Source of the DNA: Neocallimastix lanati (nom. inval.)
Lineage: Eukaryota > Neocallimastigomycota > Neocallimastigomycetes > Neocallimastigales > Neocallimastigaceae
Assembly: GCA_016946835.1 (NCBI GenBank)
Contig: JACVTC010000082.1
Span: 52,501 to 116,500, forward strand
Direction of reading: 5' to 3'
DNA length: 64,000 nucleotides
The translations under genes were made by a program, and so were the position numbers. Shown one piece after another: positions 48,317-61,200 of this stretch. Position 1 is the first letter of the stretch. Each line of letters starts with the position of its first letter. The notes below the pieces were generated by a model. The model was not told the DNA's origin. It made no database searches and saw nothing but the letters and a program-made list of their open reading frames with translations.

Positions 48317-49628
48317 AATATTTAATTATTTCTTAACTAATATAATTAGTAAAAATATAAAAATCTAATAAAAATAAAACTTTATATTATTAATAAATAA
48401 TTATTAAAAATAAAATTGATTTTTATTATATTATTAATAAATAATTATTAAAAATAAAATTGGTTTTTATAACTATTTTTTTTTTTTTATTTTTATTTGT
48501 AAATAAAAATATTCAAATTATAAAATATTTTTCTTTGGTTACTTTATTAAAATTATTAAAATTTAACGTGCTTCGATATGTATTATTATATTTAGAATTT
48601 AATTTATATTAAATAATAGTTATTAATATTATAAAGATAATTTTTTATTTATTTACTTATTTATTTATTTATCTATTTATAATTAAAATTTTATGTTATT
48701 TAATTATTTGTTGTTAATTCTGTCGTACAAAAACATAATAAGTAAATAATTGATTTTTATTAATTTTTATTGAAGGGTTAAATTATAGAAAATTTTTTAT
48801 TAAATTTAAATTTATAATTATATAAAAATAAATGAATTTTTTTTATTTCTTCTTTAAATACATGTTATAAATAAAGTTTAATATGAATATTATTCTTGTT
48901 ATTAAACAAAAAAACATATATAGATTTTATGTATAAATATTATAAATTATTAAGATATCAACTATTATATAAATTGTAATATGGCGCATGTATGACCTAC
49001 ATAAAACATTTATGTAATATCACATAAAATAAAATTGTGATATAATTAAAATTTATGTAGTAAAAATATATATAAAAAAGAATATTAAAAATAATTATTA
49101 AAAATAAAAATATTAATAAAATAATAAATATATTTTGAAATTACGAAATTTGAAGTGTTAATTCTAATACATAATAATATAAGAATTAATTTAACTAAAT
49201 GAATAAAATATAATGAAAGAGTAAAAAAAAAAAAAAAAAAAAAAAGGTTTATATAAATTATCTGAACATTTCAATTTATATTAATTTAATTAAAATAAAA
49301 TATCTATTTATATTTAATAAATTTATCATTTAATTGATCCTGATTTAATTAATACATTAATCATTATTAAAGTTTTAATTTTTTTTTTGATTTTTCTGAT
49401 TGTTTTGAATTTTTTTTTTTTTTTAAAAAAAAAAGAAATAAATTTAAATAATTTTCTTGATTATTTTCTACCTTTTTTTCTTTTTAAAAAAAATTAAATA
49501 AATATTAATTTTTTTAATTATAATGAAATATCTATGTTTTTTTTTTTTTTTTTTTTTTTTTTGATTTTTTTGATTTTTTGGTTTTTCTAAATTTTTCTGA
49601 TTGTTTGGATTTTTTTTTTTTTTTTTTT

Positions 49629-49738
49629 AAACAAAAACTATCTTTAGAATAATTAAAATTTATATTTCATTTTTTTTTTTTTTAAACAAAAACTATCTTT
49701 AGAATAATTAAAATTTATATTTCATTTCTAAATATATA
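49629..49738. repeat. 55-bp duplication
   Basis: AAACAAAAACTATCTTTAGA followed by ATAATTAAAATTTATATTTCATTT occurs at 49629 and again at 49684, joined by a T run. Two copies, identical by eye. Confidence 0.85.
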
Positions 49739-49879
49739 TATACATATATTTATATAAAGATCCTTTAATTATTGAAACATTAAAATAATGAGAAGTTATG
49801 AATGAATGAATGAAATTAAATAATTTTAAATAATTACAATTAAAAATATATAATATATTTTTAATCTTATTAATCTTTA

Positions 49880-49913
<34 letters not shown>

Positions 49914-50790
49914 TAAATGATTTTTTCTTAATTTATATTAATATTTTTATATTTGTATCAATGATTATATGATTAAGTGTTAATTATAACTTTTTAATAT
50001 AAAAATTAAGTACAAACAAAAAAAAAAAAACATCAATAAAATAAATATTATATGATTTTATATATTTATATATATATATTTTTTAATTTTCTGAAAACTG
50101 TGTTTTATTCCTATTATTAGTATTTATTATTAGAAAATACTATATCAAAATAAAATTAAATATAGGTACATAAGATTTTTAGTATTTAAGATATTTTAAA
50201 TCTGTTGTTTCTCTTCAATTAATAATAAAACCATTTCAAATATAAATTATAATATTTGATTAATAATTTAATTTTACATAAATAATTCATATCTAATTTG
50301 ATAACTTTTGAAAAAATAAATAAATTAAATTAAAATATAAAAAAATAAAAATAAAATAATAAAATGAAAATTTAAAATAAAAAAAATGAAATGAAGAATT
50401 TAAGATTAAAAAATGAAAATGAAGCATTAATAAATAAAAATAAAAATGTATAATTTAAATAATTGTTAATATAATTTTCATTTTATTAGTACTTAAATAT
50501 TTTAATATTAAAAAGAATTAAAACGAATTATTTTAATGTTTAAAAGAAATTACAACGAATTATAATTTATAATAAAAAAAGAAAAAATAAGGTTTTAAAT
50601 ATTTATTATCATTTGTTCCATTTATAAATTTCTATATTTATTTAATATATTAAAATAATAAACCAAATAAAAAATTTATATTATTATGAAATAAGTATTA
50701 TATCATAAAAGCATAGTCTAATACATATAATTAATTATAATTAAAAAAAAAAAAAAATATGTATACTTCTTAATCATTAAAGTTTTAATT

Positions 50791-50829
50791 ATTAATTCTT
50801 CTAATAATTTAATTATTAGAAGAATTAAT
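50791..50829. repeat. Perfect 18-bp hairpin
   Basis: ATTAATTCTTCTAATAAT (50791-50808), loop TTA, then its exact reverse complement (50812-50829). The stem includes TTCTTC/GAAGAA, so it is not simple AT repeat. It could be a MITE remnant or a structured transcript. Confidence 0.85.
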
Positions 50830-51289
50830 ATGCAATTTCCGCATAACAGAAAAAAAAAAAAAAAAAGTATTTAAGACAAAAAAATCAAACAAAAAAAAAA
50901 AAAAAGAATTGTAAATTTTTGTATATAAAAAAAAATTATAAGTAAAAAAAAAAAAAAAAAGGAAAATAATTATATATATTTTACATATTTAAAAAAATAT
51001 GTAAATATAATCTATTAAATAAATATAAATATGTAAAGTATCTTTTAAAATGTATGTAAATAATATTATTTAGTAAATAAAAGTATAGTTACTAATTAAA
51101 AGTTGTTATATATTTATATATATATTATAATTGAATCAAATTTTTAAATTAAATGGTATAAATCAAAATATACATAACAAAAAATTAAATAAAATACTGT
51201 AAATATTTTAACCATTTAAACCATATGGATTTTTGACCGACGACTTTAAAAATATTTTTGTAAAAAAAAAAAAATTTAAAATTTTAATT

Positions 51290-51330
<41 letters not shown>

Positions 51331-51745
51331 TTTCTTAAAAAACAAAATATTTATAAATATAAAAACTTAATTTTGATATTTTATATAAAAAATGTATTAT
51401 ATGTAGATAAAATTATTTATACCTATTAATCAAAAATAATAAATTTTAAAAAAGTTTAAAAATTTAATTTTTTTAATACAAAAATTTAAATATTTTTATT
51501 ATTTTTAAAAAAAAAAAAAAGTATATATATATAAAATAATAAAACGATTGAAATAAATTAATATATAATATTAAAAAGAAAAAAAAGCTATTTTGAAGAA
51601 ACAATAGAATATTTAATACAATATTAGGTCTCACTAATAAAAGAAAAAAGTAAACACTAATACAAAAAAAAAAAAAAAAAAAAAAAGTAAACACAAAAGA
51701 CTAAATATTTTTAAAAAAAAAATAATAATAATAATAGTAATAAAA

Positions 51746-52054
51746 ATGTTCAACGAAGTTACGTTTAAGAATTTAATTATTACTGAACATTGGCCATCAA
51801 ATAACCTCTTATTTAGAGGAAGTAGTTTTTCGACATCTTCAAATTCATTATGTAATGAATATCGTACAAATTTTAATTCCTTATTAAACATTAGAAATTA
51901 TAGTTCACAAACCAGTATAACAGGTTCAGTTGATGGATTATCTGCTTCAAACAATTCTATATCCTCTTCATCTATCCCATCGTGTTATTCAAGCCATATT
52001 AGTATCTTTTCAAGTCAAAAGTCCTTATTAGATACCATTGAAGAAGAAAAATGA
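51746..52054 (+). CDS. Small Ser-rich hypothetical protein (102 aa)
   Basis: A single-exon frame from ATG at 51746 (after an A-rich leader) to TGA at 52054. The protein starts MFNEVTFKNLIITEHWPSNN and is then very Ser/Asn-rich (SSSFSTSSNS, SVDGLSASNNSISSSSIPS), ending SLLDTIEEEK. Base composition is plainly richer in G/C than both flanks, and the codons differ from the A/T noise around it, which supports a real gene. No signal peptide, membrane helix or domain is recognised. It could be the surviving end of a larger gene. Confidence 0.5.
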   Translation: MFNEVTFKNLIITEHWPSNNLLFRGSSFSTSSNSLCNEYRTNFNSLLNIRNYSSQTSITGSVDGLSASNNSISSSSIPSCYSSHISIFSSQKSLLDTIEEEK

Positions 52055-52347
52055 CTATGAAAAAAATTTTTTTTTTTTTTTAAAAAAGTTTTTAAAACTT
52101 TGAAAAAAAAAAAAAAAAAATTTAAAAAAAAAAAAGGAACTTAAATATTCCTAATAATATACCTTTTTCATTTATATTTATTATAAGAAACAGAAATTCA
52201 TATTTTATAAATGTAATATTAAAAAACCATTAATTGTTTCAAAATTATTGTTATAAAAAACGGGGAATTATATATATATATATATTCAATATATATATAA
52301 TATATAAATATAATATAATATTTATATAATCATTATTTTATTTGAAT

Positions 52348-52378
<31 letters not shown>

Positions 52379-53997
52379 AATATAAATAATATTAAAATAT
52401 ATATATATATTTATATATATATAAAAGGAAATACGCATTAAGGAAATATTATCGAATTATTACATTTCTTTATATATTAAATACACATAATATGAATTAT
52501 TATAAACGTGTATATAATAATTTTCTTATTTATTTTGTTAAGAAAATTATAACTCTATTTACAATAGGTGTTTATATGAAGAGAGAGAAAGTTTTTTTTT
52601 TTAAAAATAATTTTATATGAAAAAATATACTAAAGTACAATATTATGAATATTGTCTTAATAATATAATATTATAGTAATAATAATATAATATAATATGA
52701 ATAGTAAAATGATGTATATTTATTCAAAATATTATTAAAAAAAAAAGAAAAAAAATATATATATATACGTATTTATGTATATGTATATATATATGCTTTC
52801 CAAAATAATAAAAAAAAAAAAAAAAAAAAAAAGGAAAAAGAAATAAAAATATAAAAAAATAATATATATATATATGAATATATTTATATATATGATGAAA
52901 AATAGAAGATATTAAATTTTCTTTATATATATAATTATATAGTAAAAAAGAAGTAATTATATCCATTTGGATATAATGAAATATATATATATATTTATAA
53001 AGAGAAAGAAAGAGAAAATTATCATAGAAATAAAAAGGAAATTATTATTTAAATTTATACTTTTATAGCATACCCATTATTTTATAAATTATATATATAT
53101 TTACAATTTTTAATATATAATTCATATATATTCTTATTCTTTTATTTCTATGGTAATGTTTTGCTTAAAAATGTAATATACTTCAATAAAAATAATACAA
53201 AAAAGTTTTGAAAGCTTTTAAATTTTGTTATAAACATATAAAATAAATGTTTTTTCTTTTATATTAATGTAATATAATCTAATTCCTTTTTTTTTTTTTT
53301 TTCTTTCTTTCTTTTTTTCTTTTTTTTTTTTTATTCTTTAAAGCTTATTCATATATTAATAGTACAAAAAGTTATAGTTTAATTTAAAATTTTCAAAAAA
53401 GTTTTGAAAATTTTAAATTTAGGTATAATCGTTTATATAAAATAATTATTTTTTTTTTTATATTAATGTAATATAATTTAATTCCTTTTTTTTTCTGTAC
53501 TTTTTTTTTTTTTATTTTTATTCTTTTGAATCTATTCATATATTAACATTTAATTTATAATAATAATAATAATAATAATAATAAATTATATATTTAAAAA
53601 ACTTGAATTAATATTATTAAGCTGAGAATTAAAAAAATACATTATACCTTATTTTAAACTATTAAAAATTTTGTAAAATAATTATTCTAAATAAATAAAA
53701 AAATAAAAAAAAATTTTTTTTTACAAAAAAGTTTTTGTGTGTATATGTAATTTACAGTAAAGATTTATAATTAAAAATGGTAATTAATTTTTTTTTTTTT
53801 TTTTTAATAAACAGAAAATTGAATCATATTTTTTGTTAAATGTAAATAGTGACTATTATTATTTGTTTTAAATAACATTAAATTTTTAATTGAATTGGAA
53901 AATAGTGACTATTATTATTTGTTTTAAATAATATTAAATAATTCGTTAGATGTTTTTCGTTACTCTATTGGTAAGACATTAAATTTATTTTGATTAT

Positions 53998-54031
<34 letters not shown>

Positions 54032-54059
54032 ATATCATTTAAAAAAAAAAAAAAAAATA
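52055..54059. other. A/T-rich gap
   Basis: About 2 kb of A/T sequence with AT dinucleotide runs and homopolymers. One duplication is seen: AATAGTGACTATTATTATTT at about 53845 and 53903 with following sequence. No gene is supported. Confidence 0.6.
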
Positions 54060-54290
54060 CGCAAAAGAGCTACCTATAAATGATATATTATTGGTAAAGT
54101 AATCTGTAAAACTTTTTTTTATATATAAAAAAGACTCTCTTCCCCTCCCCAGTAACTGGTTGAAAATTAAAATTCTTCAAGTGAACTAGAATATATCTCA
54201 TTAGGTTAAGTTATAGTAACTTCGTCTCACAGGGAAGTTAGGAACGGGAGAGTTGCATTTCCCCAAGTTGCATTTCGACAAGTGGCTTAT
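54060..54290. other. G/C-richer island of unknown nature
   Basis: A block with CTCTTCCCCTCCCCAG, GTCTCACAGGGAAGTTAGGA and AGTTGCATTTC repeated at 54251 and 54266 (15 bp apart). It is unlike anything else in the window. Read on the minus strand it gives LVEMQLGEMQLSRS and RYILVHLKNFNFQPVTGEGK, with stops. No tRNA cloverleaf can be drawn. It may be a dispersed repeat or a decayed element; it lies beside the MULE transposase fragment. Confidence 0.4.
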
Positions 54291-54499
54291 TGATATAAAT
54301 AAATGAATAAATAAATAAATAAAAATTCAAAATAATTTTTTTAAACTTGTTTTTATTATATTTTATAATTAATTATAGATATTTTTTAAAATAAAATAAT
54401 TATTAATAATATTTAATTATAAAAATAAATTTAATTATAAAGATATATTTTAATATTTTCCATATTTTTGTAATATTTAACCAAAGCTTTAATTTCCTT

Positions 54500-55626
54500 A
54501 GTTCTTATTAATTTTTTTTTTGTTTTTTATTTCTTAAAATTCCAGCAGTTCTCCTTTCGTAATCAATGTAATATTTTGATTCTTCTTTTTTGCAATTCTG
54601 ATAGTAATTGAAAAAAAAAAAGTTGGTTTTTTTGCAAATAATTTTTTTTAAGTATTTATTAAAAGTTTCTGAAACATTATTTGTAATATGCTCAATATTA
54701 TCATAATAGTTCCAATTTTCAGTTTCAAAGTTAATTAAATAAGTTTTTTTTTTTTAAAATATTCTAAAAATTCTAAAAATTGAACATAATTATGTTCTTG
54801 GCACTCACTTTTTATTTTACTATATATATCATATATATATTCAGGATTAATGAAAGGAAAGTTCGAAATATTATTATAATAAATATATAAATCTTTTTTT
54901 TTTTTCTACTTTATTACCACATAATTCTTTTTTTTTTTTTTTAATTTCTAATGCTCTTTTAAAATGCCATATACAGTATTTAATATTTGCATTAATAAAA
55001 ACTTTTTGTGCAGCATTAGATACAGTTTTTTTCAAAATCGCAATGAAATATTTTTGGTGTAATTTCAATACTATTATATTTACTAGAATTTTTTTTTTTT
55101 ATTTTTTCAAATAATATTTCATAAGTTGTTTGCTTTTTATTTTTTAATATAGTAGTGTAAAAACAATTTAATTCTGTAACATAGGTTCTAGTTATGAATA
55201 CTTGATAACTAACTATAGGTGCAATATAAAATGTGCCATCCGCAAAAAATATGTTTATTTTTAGAAAATAACTCTGCTTGGAATGGAGATTAAAAAACAA
55301 TTAAATCATTATTTTTGAATATCATAAAATTTTCATCCCTTTTTGTATTATAATATTTTGATTCATTGGGAATTTCATCAAATATTGTTATATCAGGAGG
55401 TAGTTGTTTTCTTCTACTTCTTGTTACTTGGGATTTAATTGAATTATATCCTGGACATATAAGACCCATACCTTGAGAAATTTCATCCTATGTACGTTTT
55501 ATATTTACATTAAAAGGAATTGAACTTTTTGAAATTTCATCTTTAATTTTATTTTTTTACAATTGATTTAGCTGCTCCAAATTTATTTTCAAGATGATTA
55601 TGCGAGTCATCATATTCTAAGATTTG
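54500..55626 (-). pseudogene. MULE transposase, main C-terminal part
   Basis: Minus-strand pieces in order. SHNHLENKFGAAKSI, the end of a FLYWCH-type zinc finger, lies near 55610-55570. The MULE DDE core lies near 55250-54970: FFADGTFYIAPIVSYQVFIT (first Asp), then IFHCDFEKNCI with a following AAQKVFINANIKYCIWHFKRAL (second Asp and the C...H helix). Downstream come WNYYDNIEHITNNVSETFNK and KKEESKYYIDYERRTAGILR near 54700-54530. Several frameshifts and stops sit in homopolymer runs (near 55020, 55090 and 54900). The FLYWCH half and start codon lie 7.5 kb away at 63109-63297 because an LTR element inserted between them. Confidence 0.8.
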
Positions 55627-56247
55627 TGTAATGAATCCGTCAATAAAAAAACAGATTATAACAATAAAAAAACACTACAATTTAAACAAATAAAATTAAA
55701 GTAATTTCTTTTATTAATAAATTCTTTTATTAATTATAAACTTCTTTTATGTTATTAACTGTAAAATAGTTAATAACTAATACATCGATTAAATTAAGAA
55801 AAATTACATGTATTTATATTTTTTCTTATTACAATATTAATATATGATGTTATTTAATAATATATATAAAACTATTTATTTATAAACAAAAGATTTTTTA
55901 ATTAATAATTTTTATTATTTATTAATTTACTAAAACTAAAATTAATTTTTTAAACTCTTTATTTTATTTATTATTTTAATACTTATAATAATTTTAATTA
56001 TATATTTAATATTGAAAAACTATTTTTATAAATATTAACTATTTAAGATTATTCCTAAATTAATATTTAACTATTTAAAACTAAACTAAATTAACTAAAC
56101 TAATTAAAAAATATTTTCAATTAAAAAAATAATTAAATTTTATTTCAATAAATTTTATATTAAAAAAATAATTCATATACATTAAATAAATTAATTGTAC
56201 GAAAAATTAAGCTATTTAATGTATTAAAGATTTATTAAATCTTTACA
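55627..56247 (-). repeat. 3' LTR (621 bp)
   Basis: Downstream LTR in the element's own orientation. On the + strand it begins TGTAATGAATCC and ends AATCTTTACA. Preceded on the minus strand by the purine tract near 56248-56259. Flanked outside by ATTTG. Confidence 0.95.
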
Positions 56248-56261
56248 ATCTCGCCCTTTAA

Positions 56262-57503
56262 GTCGAGCTCCTGCGAGACATACGATTTAGTCCGTTTGCT
56301 GGTAGATCAATTACAAATGGTTGATATCTATGTCTAACATAGATTTCATTATCACTCAAAGTATTTTCTTCTATGTTTGTCTTATTCTTTTTGGTTCGAC
56401 GATAATATTCCTGAATCAATTGTTTGTTATAAATTTGATCTTCATCAATCCAAGTATCCTTATCAGAATCAAGTCCTTTCCAAGATACAAGAAAACAATT
56501 CTTTCCTCTATATTTTCACATATTAACAATCTTTTCTGGAACTTTATCAAAAGTGTCAGTGGTCAAATTAATATTCTTTCTTTTTCTTTTATTTCTGTTT
56601 TCGAATTCATTTTTATGATAAGGTTCAAGTAATGATACGTGAAAAACAGGATGACAACGCATATTACTTGGGAGTTTAAGTTTATAAGCAAGTGAACTAA
56701 TTTTCTCACCAATTTCAAAAGGACCAAGCATTTGATTAGCAAGTTTTTTCTTAACATTTTTAGTAGTACTTCCTTTAAGTAACCAAACTTTGTTACCAAC
56801 TTGGAAATCAGGTGAGGGTAATCTTCTTTGATCCGAATATTTTTTGTAAGTTTCTTTAGCTTTATCTAAGTTTTCTTTCAGAAATTTAATATTTTCGTTA
56901 ATATCTTTAACTCTTTGATCAGCTCTATGAGGTCTTTCATTAGATGGAATTTCTAGACTAAATCTAGGATTGAATCCATAGTTAGCAAAAAATGGGGATT
57001 GATTGATTGATTGTTGTAAAGTATTGTTATAAGCGAATTCAGCAAAAGGTAATAAATCAACCCAATTTGTTTGTCGTTCATTTATATAACAACTAAGATA
57101 TTGTTCCAATATCGCGTTCACCCTCTCTGTTTGACCATCAGTCTGCGGATGGTTTGAAGTTGAAAACGAATGCTTAATACAAAGTAAGTCACATAATCTA
57201 TTCCAAAATTCAGAGGTGAATTGGGTACCTCTATCAGAAATAATGGAATCAGGGAAACCATGCAATTTAAAAATTGAATTAATAAAAGCATCAGCGGCAA
57301 TTGAAGTAGTAGGAAGACAACGAAGGGGGATAAAATGAGCCATCTTTGTTAAACGATCAACAACCACCATAATAGTAGTCATATCTTTGGATTTTGGCAA
57401 TTCAACAATGAAATCCATTGAAATATCAGCCCAAGCTCTATTTGGTGTGGATAATGGGGATAACAAACCATACGGCTTATGCCTTGGAACTTTAGCACGA
57501 CAA
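56262..57503 (-). pseudogene. Integrase core and chromodomain (pol, distal part)
   Basis: Continues the gag-pol frame beyond the 769-bp insert: RAKVPRHKPYGLLSPLST, then the DDE integrase core with SMDFIVELP, ISDRGTQFTSEFWN and TDGQTERVNAILEQYL, and the GPFEI/VSLLEPYH tail. A TGA at 56516-56518 follows IVNM. The frame stays open beyond it for a chromodomain, YRGKNCFLVSWKGL...TWIDEDQI, typical of chromoviruses and thought to guide integration to chromatin. It ends at a TAA near 56262. The TGA and the upstream insert are the only lesions I find. Confidence 0.9.
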
Positions 57504-58272
57504 TGTAAAGATATTATTAATATCTTTATAAATTTTAATTAAATTTAATCATAAATTTAAGTAAAATTGAAATAAATCTATTAAAAATCACGTGTATAAA
57601 ATTATTGCAAATAATTTTAAACAAAACTTCGACTTCTTCCCAATCATATTAATAAATTAAAAATTTCTCTTGTGAAACTAGTAATTGAAAATCATTTCTT
57701 TTTATGTAATTTAATTTAAATAATAAGAGTTAAGGTTTTTTTACAAGATAAATTAACAACATGAAACTATGCGTCATGTTGAAACTTGCGGCATTTTATG
57801 CTAAAATCATATTAAATAATTATGACAACTTTAATATTAATTTTAAATAGAAAATATAATAAGAATTTATTAATAATATTTAAATAATAAATAAATAATA
57901 AATGAGCTCGATTGAAATTGTTTATATTTATTTTAGTTATTAATTATAATTCTCTTTATTTAGTAATAGTTAATTATTTATTATTAGTTTAGGTTAGTAT
58001 TGTTTTTAAATAAATAGTTAGATAATATAATTCAATAGGAATTATATATTCTAAATGTAATAAGATAAAAATATAAATAGTTAACCAAATTTCATGTATT
58101 TTAATCGATGTAATTGTTATTAACGATTTATTGTTAATAACACTAATAATTAATAAAGATTATTTTAAAATCTAAATATAATAAAACCTATTTGTTTATA
58201 AAACATTTTTGTGTTATTTAGTGTTATTATAATTTTTGACTTATAATCTATTTTTTAAATCAAAACTTTATA
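57504..58272 (+). mobile_element. Solo-LTR-like insertion inside pol (769 bp)
   Basis: Interrupts pol exactly between codons for ETC and CRAK. GACAA lies on both sides (57499-57503 and 58273-58277) as a 5-bp target duplication; removing the insert and one copy restores the frame. The insert starts TGTAAAGATATT and ends AACTTTATA (CA decayed to TA, or an atypical end). It has no ORF and no internal direct repeats, so a solo LTR of a second, related family in the opposite orientation is the simplest reading. Confidence 0.8.
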
Positions 58273-61200
58273 GACAACAAGTTTCACAAGACTTAATAAA
58301 TTTCTTAACATCATGTCGTAACTTTGGCCACCAAAAGTTTCTGTAAATTAAATCCGAAGTTTTATTTACACCAAAGTGACCAGCTGTTACCGAATCATGG
58401 TGCATTTCTAGAATTCTTGTACGAATATTTTCCGGAACATAGATTAAATCATCATAGAGAAGAAATCCTTCATCATCAATTACACATTTATCAATATTTC
58501 TAATAGGAGCAGTATCTTTATTATTACTAGAAAGAAAAGTTTTAATTTTGTTATACAATTCATCATCTTTAAGTGAATTTAAAATTGAATTACATAAGCA
58601 ATCATCAGAAGCATTACAGTTAATAACACGACAAGAAACAGTCTGAGGGTAATTAAAAAGATGATCACTTCTTCTAGATAAGATATCAGGTTTTCCTGAC
58701 TTCTTACCAGCACGATAAACTAAATTAAAATCGAAACGAGAGAGAAATTCATACCAATGGATTTGACGTTGCGAGAGCATTTCAGGCTTTCTAGGAAAAG
58801 TCAAATTTTTATGATCGGTATAAATTGTAAAAGGATGACGAGCACCTTCTAAATAGTGACGCCATTCCTCAAGAGCAACTTTAATTGCTAGAAGTTCTTT
58901 ATCGTAGATTGGATAATTCTTTTCTGATTTGGTTAAGCTAGATGAGATATAAGCTATTGGGTGTAGTTGACCATCGTATTCCTGAGAAAGAATCGCACCA
59001 ACAGCAAAATTAGAAGCATCAGTTTCAACAACAAAAGGCTTATTACTATCAGGGTTTCTCAAAATAGGAGCAGATGTGAACAACTCTTTTAATTTATCAA
59101 ATGCCTTCTGTTGATCAGGACCCCAGTTAAAGGATACATTTTTTCTTGTAAGTTTATGCAAAGAACGGGCGATTTTAGCAAAATCTTTAATAAAAATCCT
59201 ATAATAATTGCATAAACCAATAAAAGATTGAACTTCCTTAACTGTGGTTGGAACAGGCCAATCAAGAATGGCTTTAATTTTATTGGGATCAACCTTTAAA
59301 CCATCTTTCGATAAAATATAACCAAGAAAAGCAGTTTCAGAGACATCAAACTCACATTTCTCGAGTTTGACATATAAATTATTTTCTAATAGTTTCTTTA
59401 AAACTTTCTTGACATGAATATGATGTTCTTCTAAACTTTTTGAATAAATTAAAATATCATCAATATACGAAATAACAAAATCATCTAAGTAATCACTAAG
59501 AACATCATTTATAAAATGCTGAAAGGTTGCAGGGGCATTTTTTAACCCAAAAAGCATAACCAAATATTCAAAATGTCCATAACGAGTACGAAATGCTGTC
59601 TTATACTCATCACCTTCTTTTATTCTTACTAAGTTATAAGCAGATTTTAAATCCAACTTAGTAAAGAATTTTGCACCTTTAACTCTATCTAGTAATTCAC
59701 TAATTAAAGGAAGAGGATAGGAATTACGGATGGTCATCTCATTTAACTTTCTATAGTCAACACATAATCTCAATGAACCATCCTTCTTTTTAACAAACAA
59801 TATAGGTGCTCCAGCAGGAGATGTCGATTTCCTAATGAAACCTTTTTCTAAATTTTCTTTGATATACTTCTTCAATTCGTCTCTTTCTACTTCTGTTAAA
59901 GGATAAATAGGACCATAAAATAAATTTGAATTATCCTTTAATCTTATTTCACAATCATACTCACGATGTGGAGGGAGTATGTCGCAATTTCTTTCATTGA
60001 ATACTTCTGTATAATTTTTATAAATAGGAGGTATTCCTATAATTTTTTGATTTAATTTATTTTCGAAATTACTAATTTTTAAACAATTACAGATACAACA
60101 CAAATTTTTTACAGAACACTTTTTAGAAATATACTTTTTACTTTCATCTTTATTTAAATTATTATTATGATTACAATTTTTTGTTACATTATTACATAAA
60201 ACATCAATTTTACAAATTTTATTTAATTCATCTAAATTAATATTATTACTATCACTAAATTCATAAATTTCATCATCATTATCAAACATAAAACTATAAT
60301 ATACATCACTATCATAATTAATTATACAAAAATTTTTTAAACCATTAAGTTCTTCATTTTCACTACAAGTTTTAATACGAGTACGACGACCTCTAATCGT
60401 AATTTCTTCATCAGAATTCATATCGGAGTCAGATTCAAAGGAATACTTACGCTTAGGATTAATTTTTTCCTTTGTTAAGGAAAGTTCTTCATATGGTTCC
60501 TTTCCTTTAGAAGAAATTTTGTTTAACTTCTTTTTATTTTTATTTTTTCTATTTCTTTTTCCTACATTACAGTGTCGAGCACAGTATCCTGAACTGAAAG
60601 AGATTTTCTTTGAATCATAGTAGTTAATAGGGCAATGTTTTTCAATCCATGGGAGTCCTAAAATGATATCTACATCAGGGATACGAAGAGAGTGTAATTG
60701 AATTATTTCATAATGATTCTTAAAACGAAGAATACATTTCTCGGTGATTTTCTTCACAGTAGATAAACCATAACCCAAACCAGCAACTTTAAAGGAGTTA
60801 TCAATATTCATAAGTTTAATGTTGTTCACTCTAGCAAATTCTGGATGTATACAGTTAATATCAGAGCCGGAATCAATGAGAACCTTTGCTTTAACCTCAT
60901 CGGATTCATTTGTTTTAATATAAAAATCAAGTATGTTAGTCTTTCCTTTAAAATTTATATTCTCATTTTCAACAATATCCAAAACTTTGTAGATATTATC
61001 ATACTTTTCAACTTTCTTAATTCTCCTAACAGAAGAAGAGGTAGATATAGAAGTGGCAGAAGAAGAGGGATCTTCATTTGGAACTTTATTAATCATTTTG
61101 AAGTTTTTTGGTTTTATTCTATTTGGACAATTAAATTGCATGTGTCCAGCTTCACCACATTTAAAACATAGTCTCTTCTTTCTTCTTTCTTCAATATTTG

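Larger units (their letters stand above)
42170..51745. other. Gene desert, about 9.5 kb
   Basis: Very A/T-rich sequence with many homopolymers of more than 15 nt. I see no convincing coding exon on either strand and no RNA gene. It does hold several tandem repeats (43703, 46310, 47614, 49629) and three perfect hairpins (43585, 44072, 50791), listed separately. Confidence 0.65.

Noticed and set aside
54120-54285. tRNA or 5S rRNA gene
   Set aside because: No acceptor stem, anticodon arm or internal promoter boxes could be assembled on either strand.
56321-56632. Plus-strand hydrophobic frame
   Set aside because: Antisense of the integrase tail and chromodomain.
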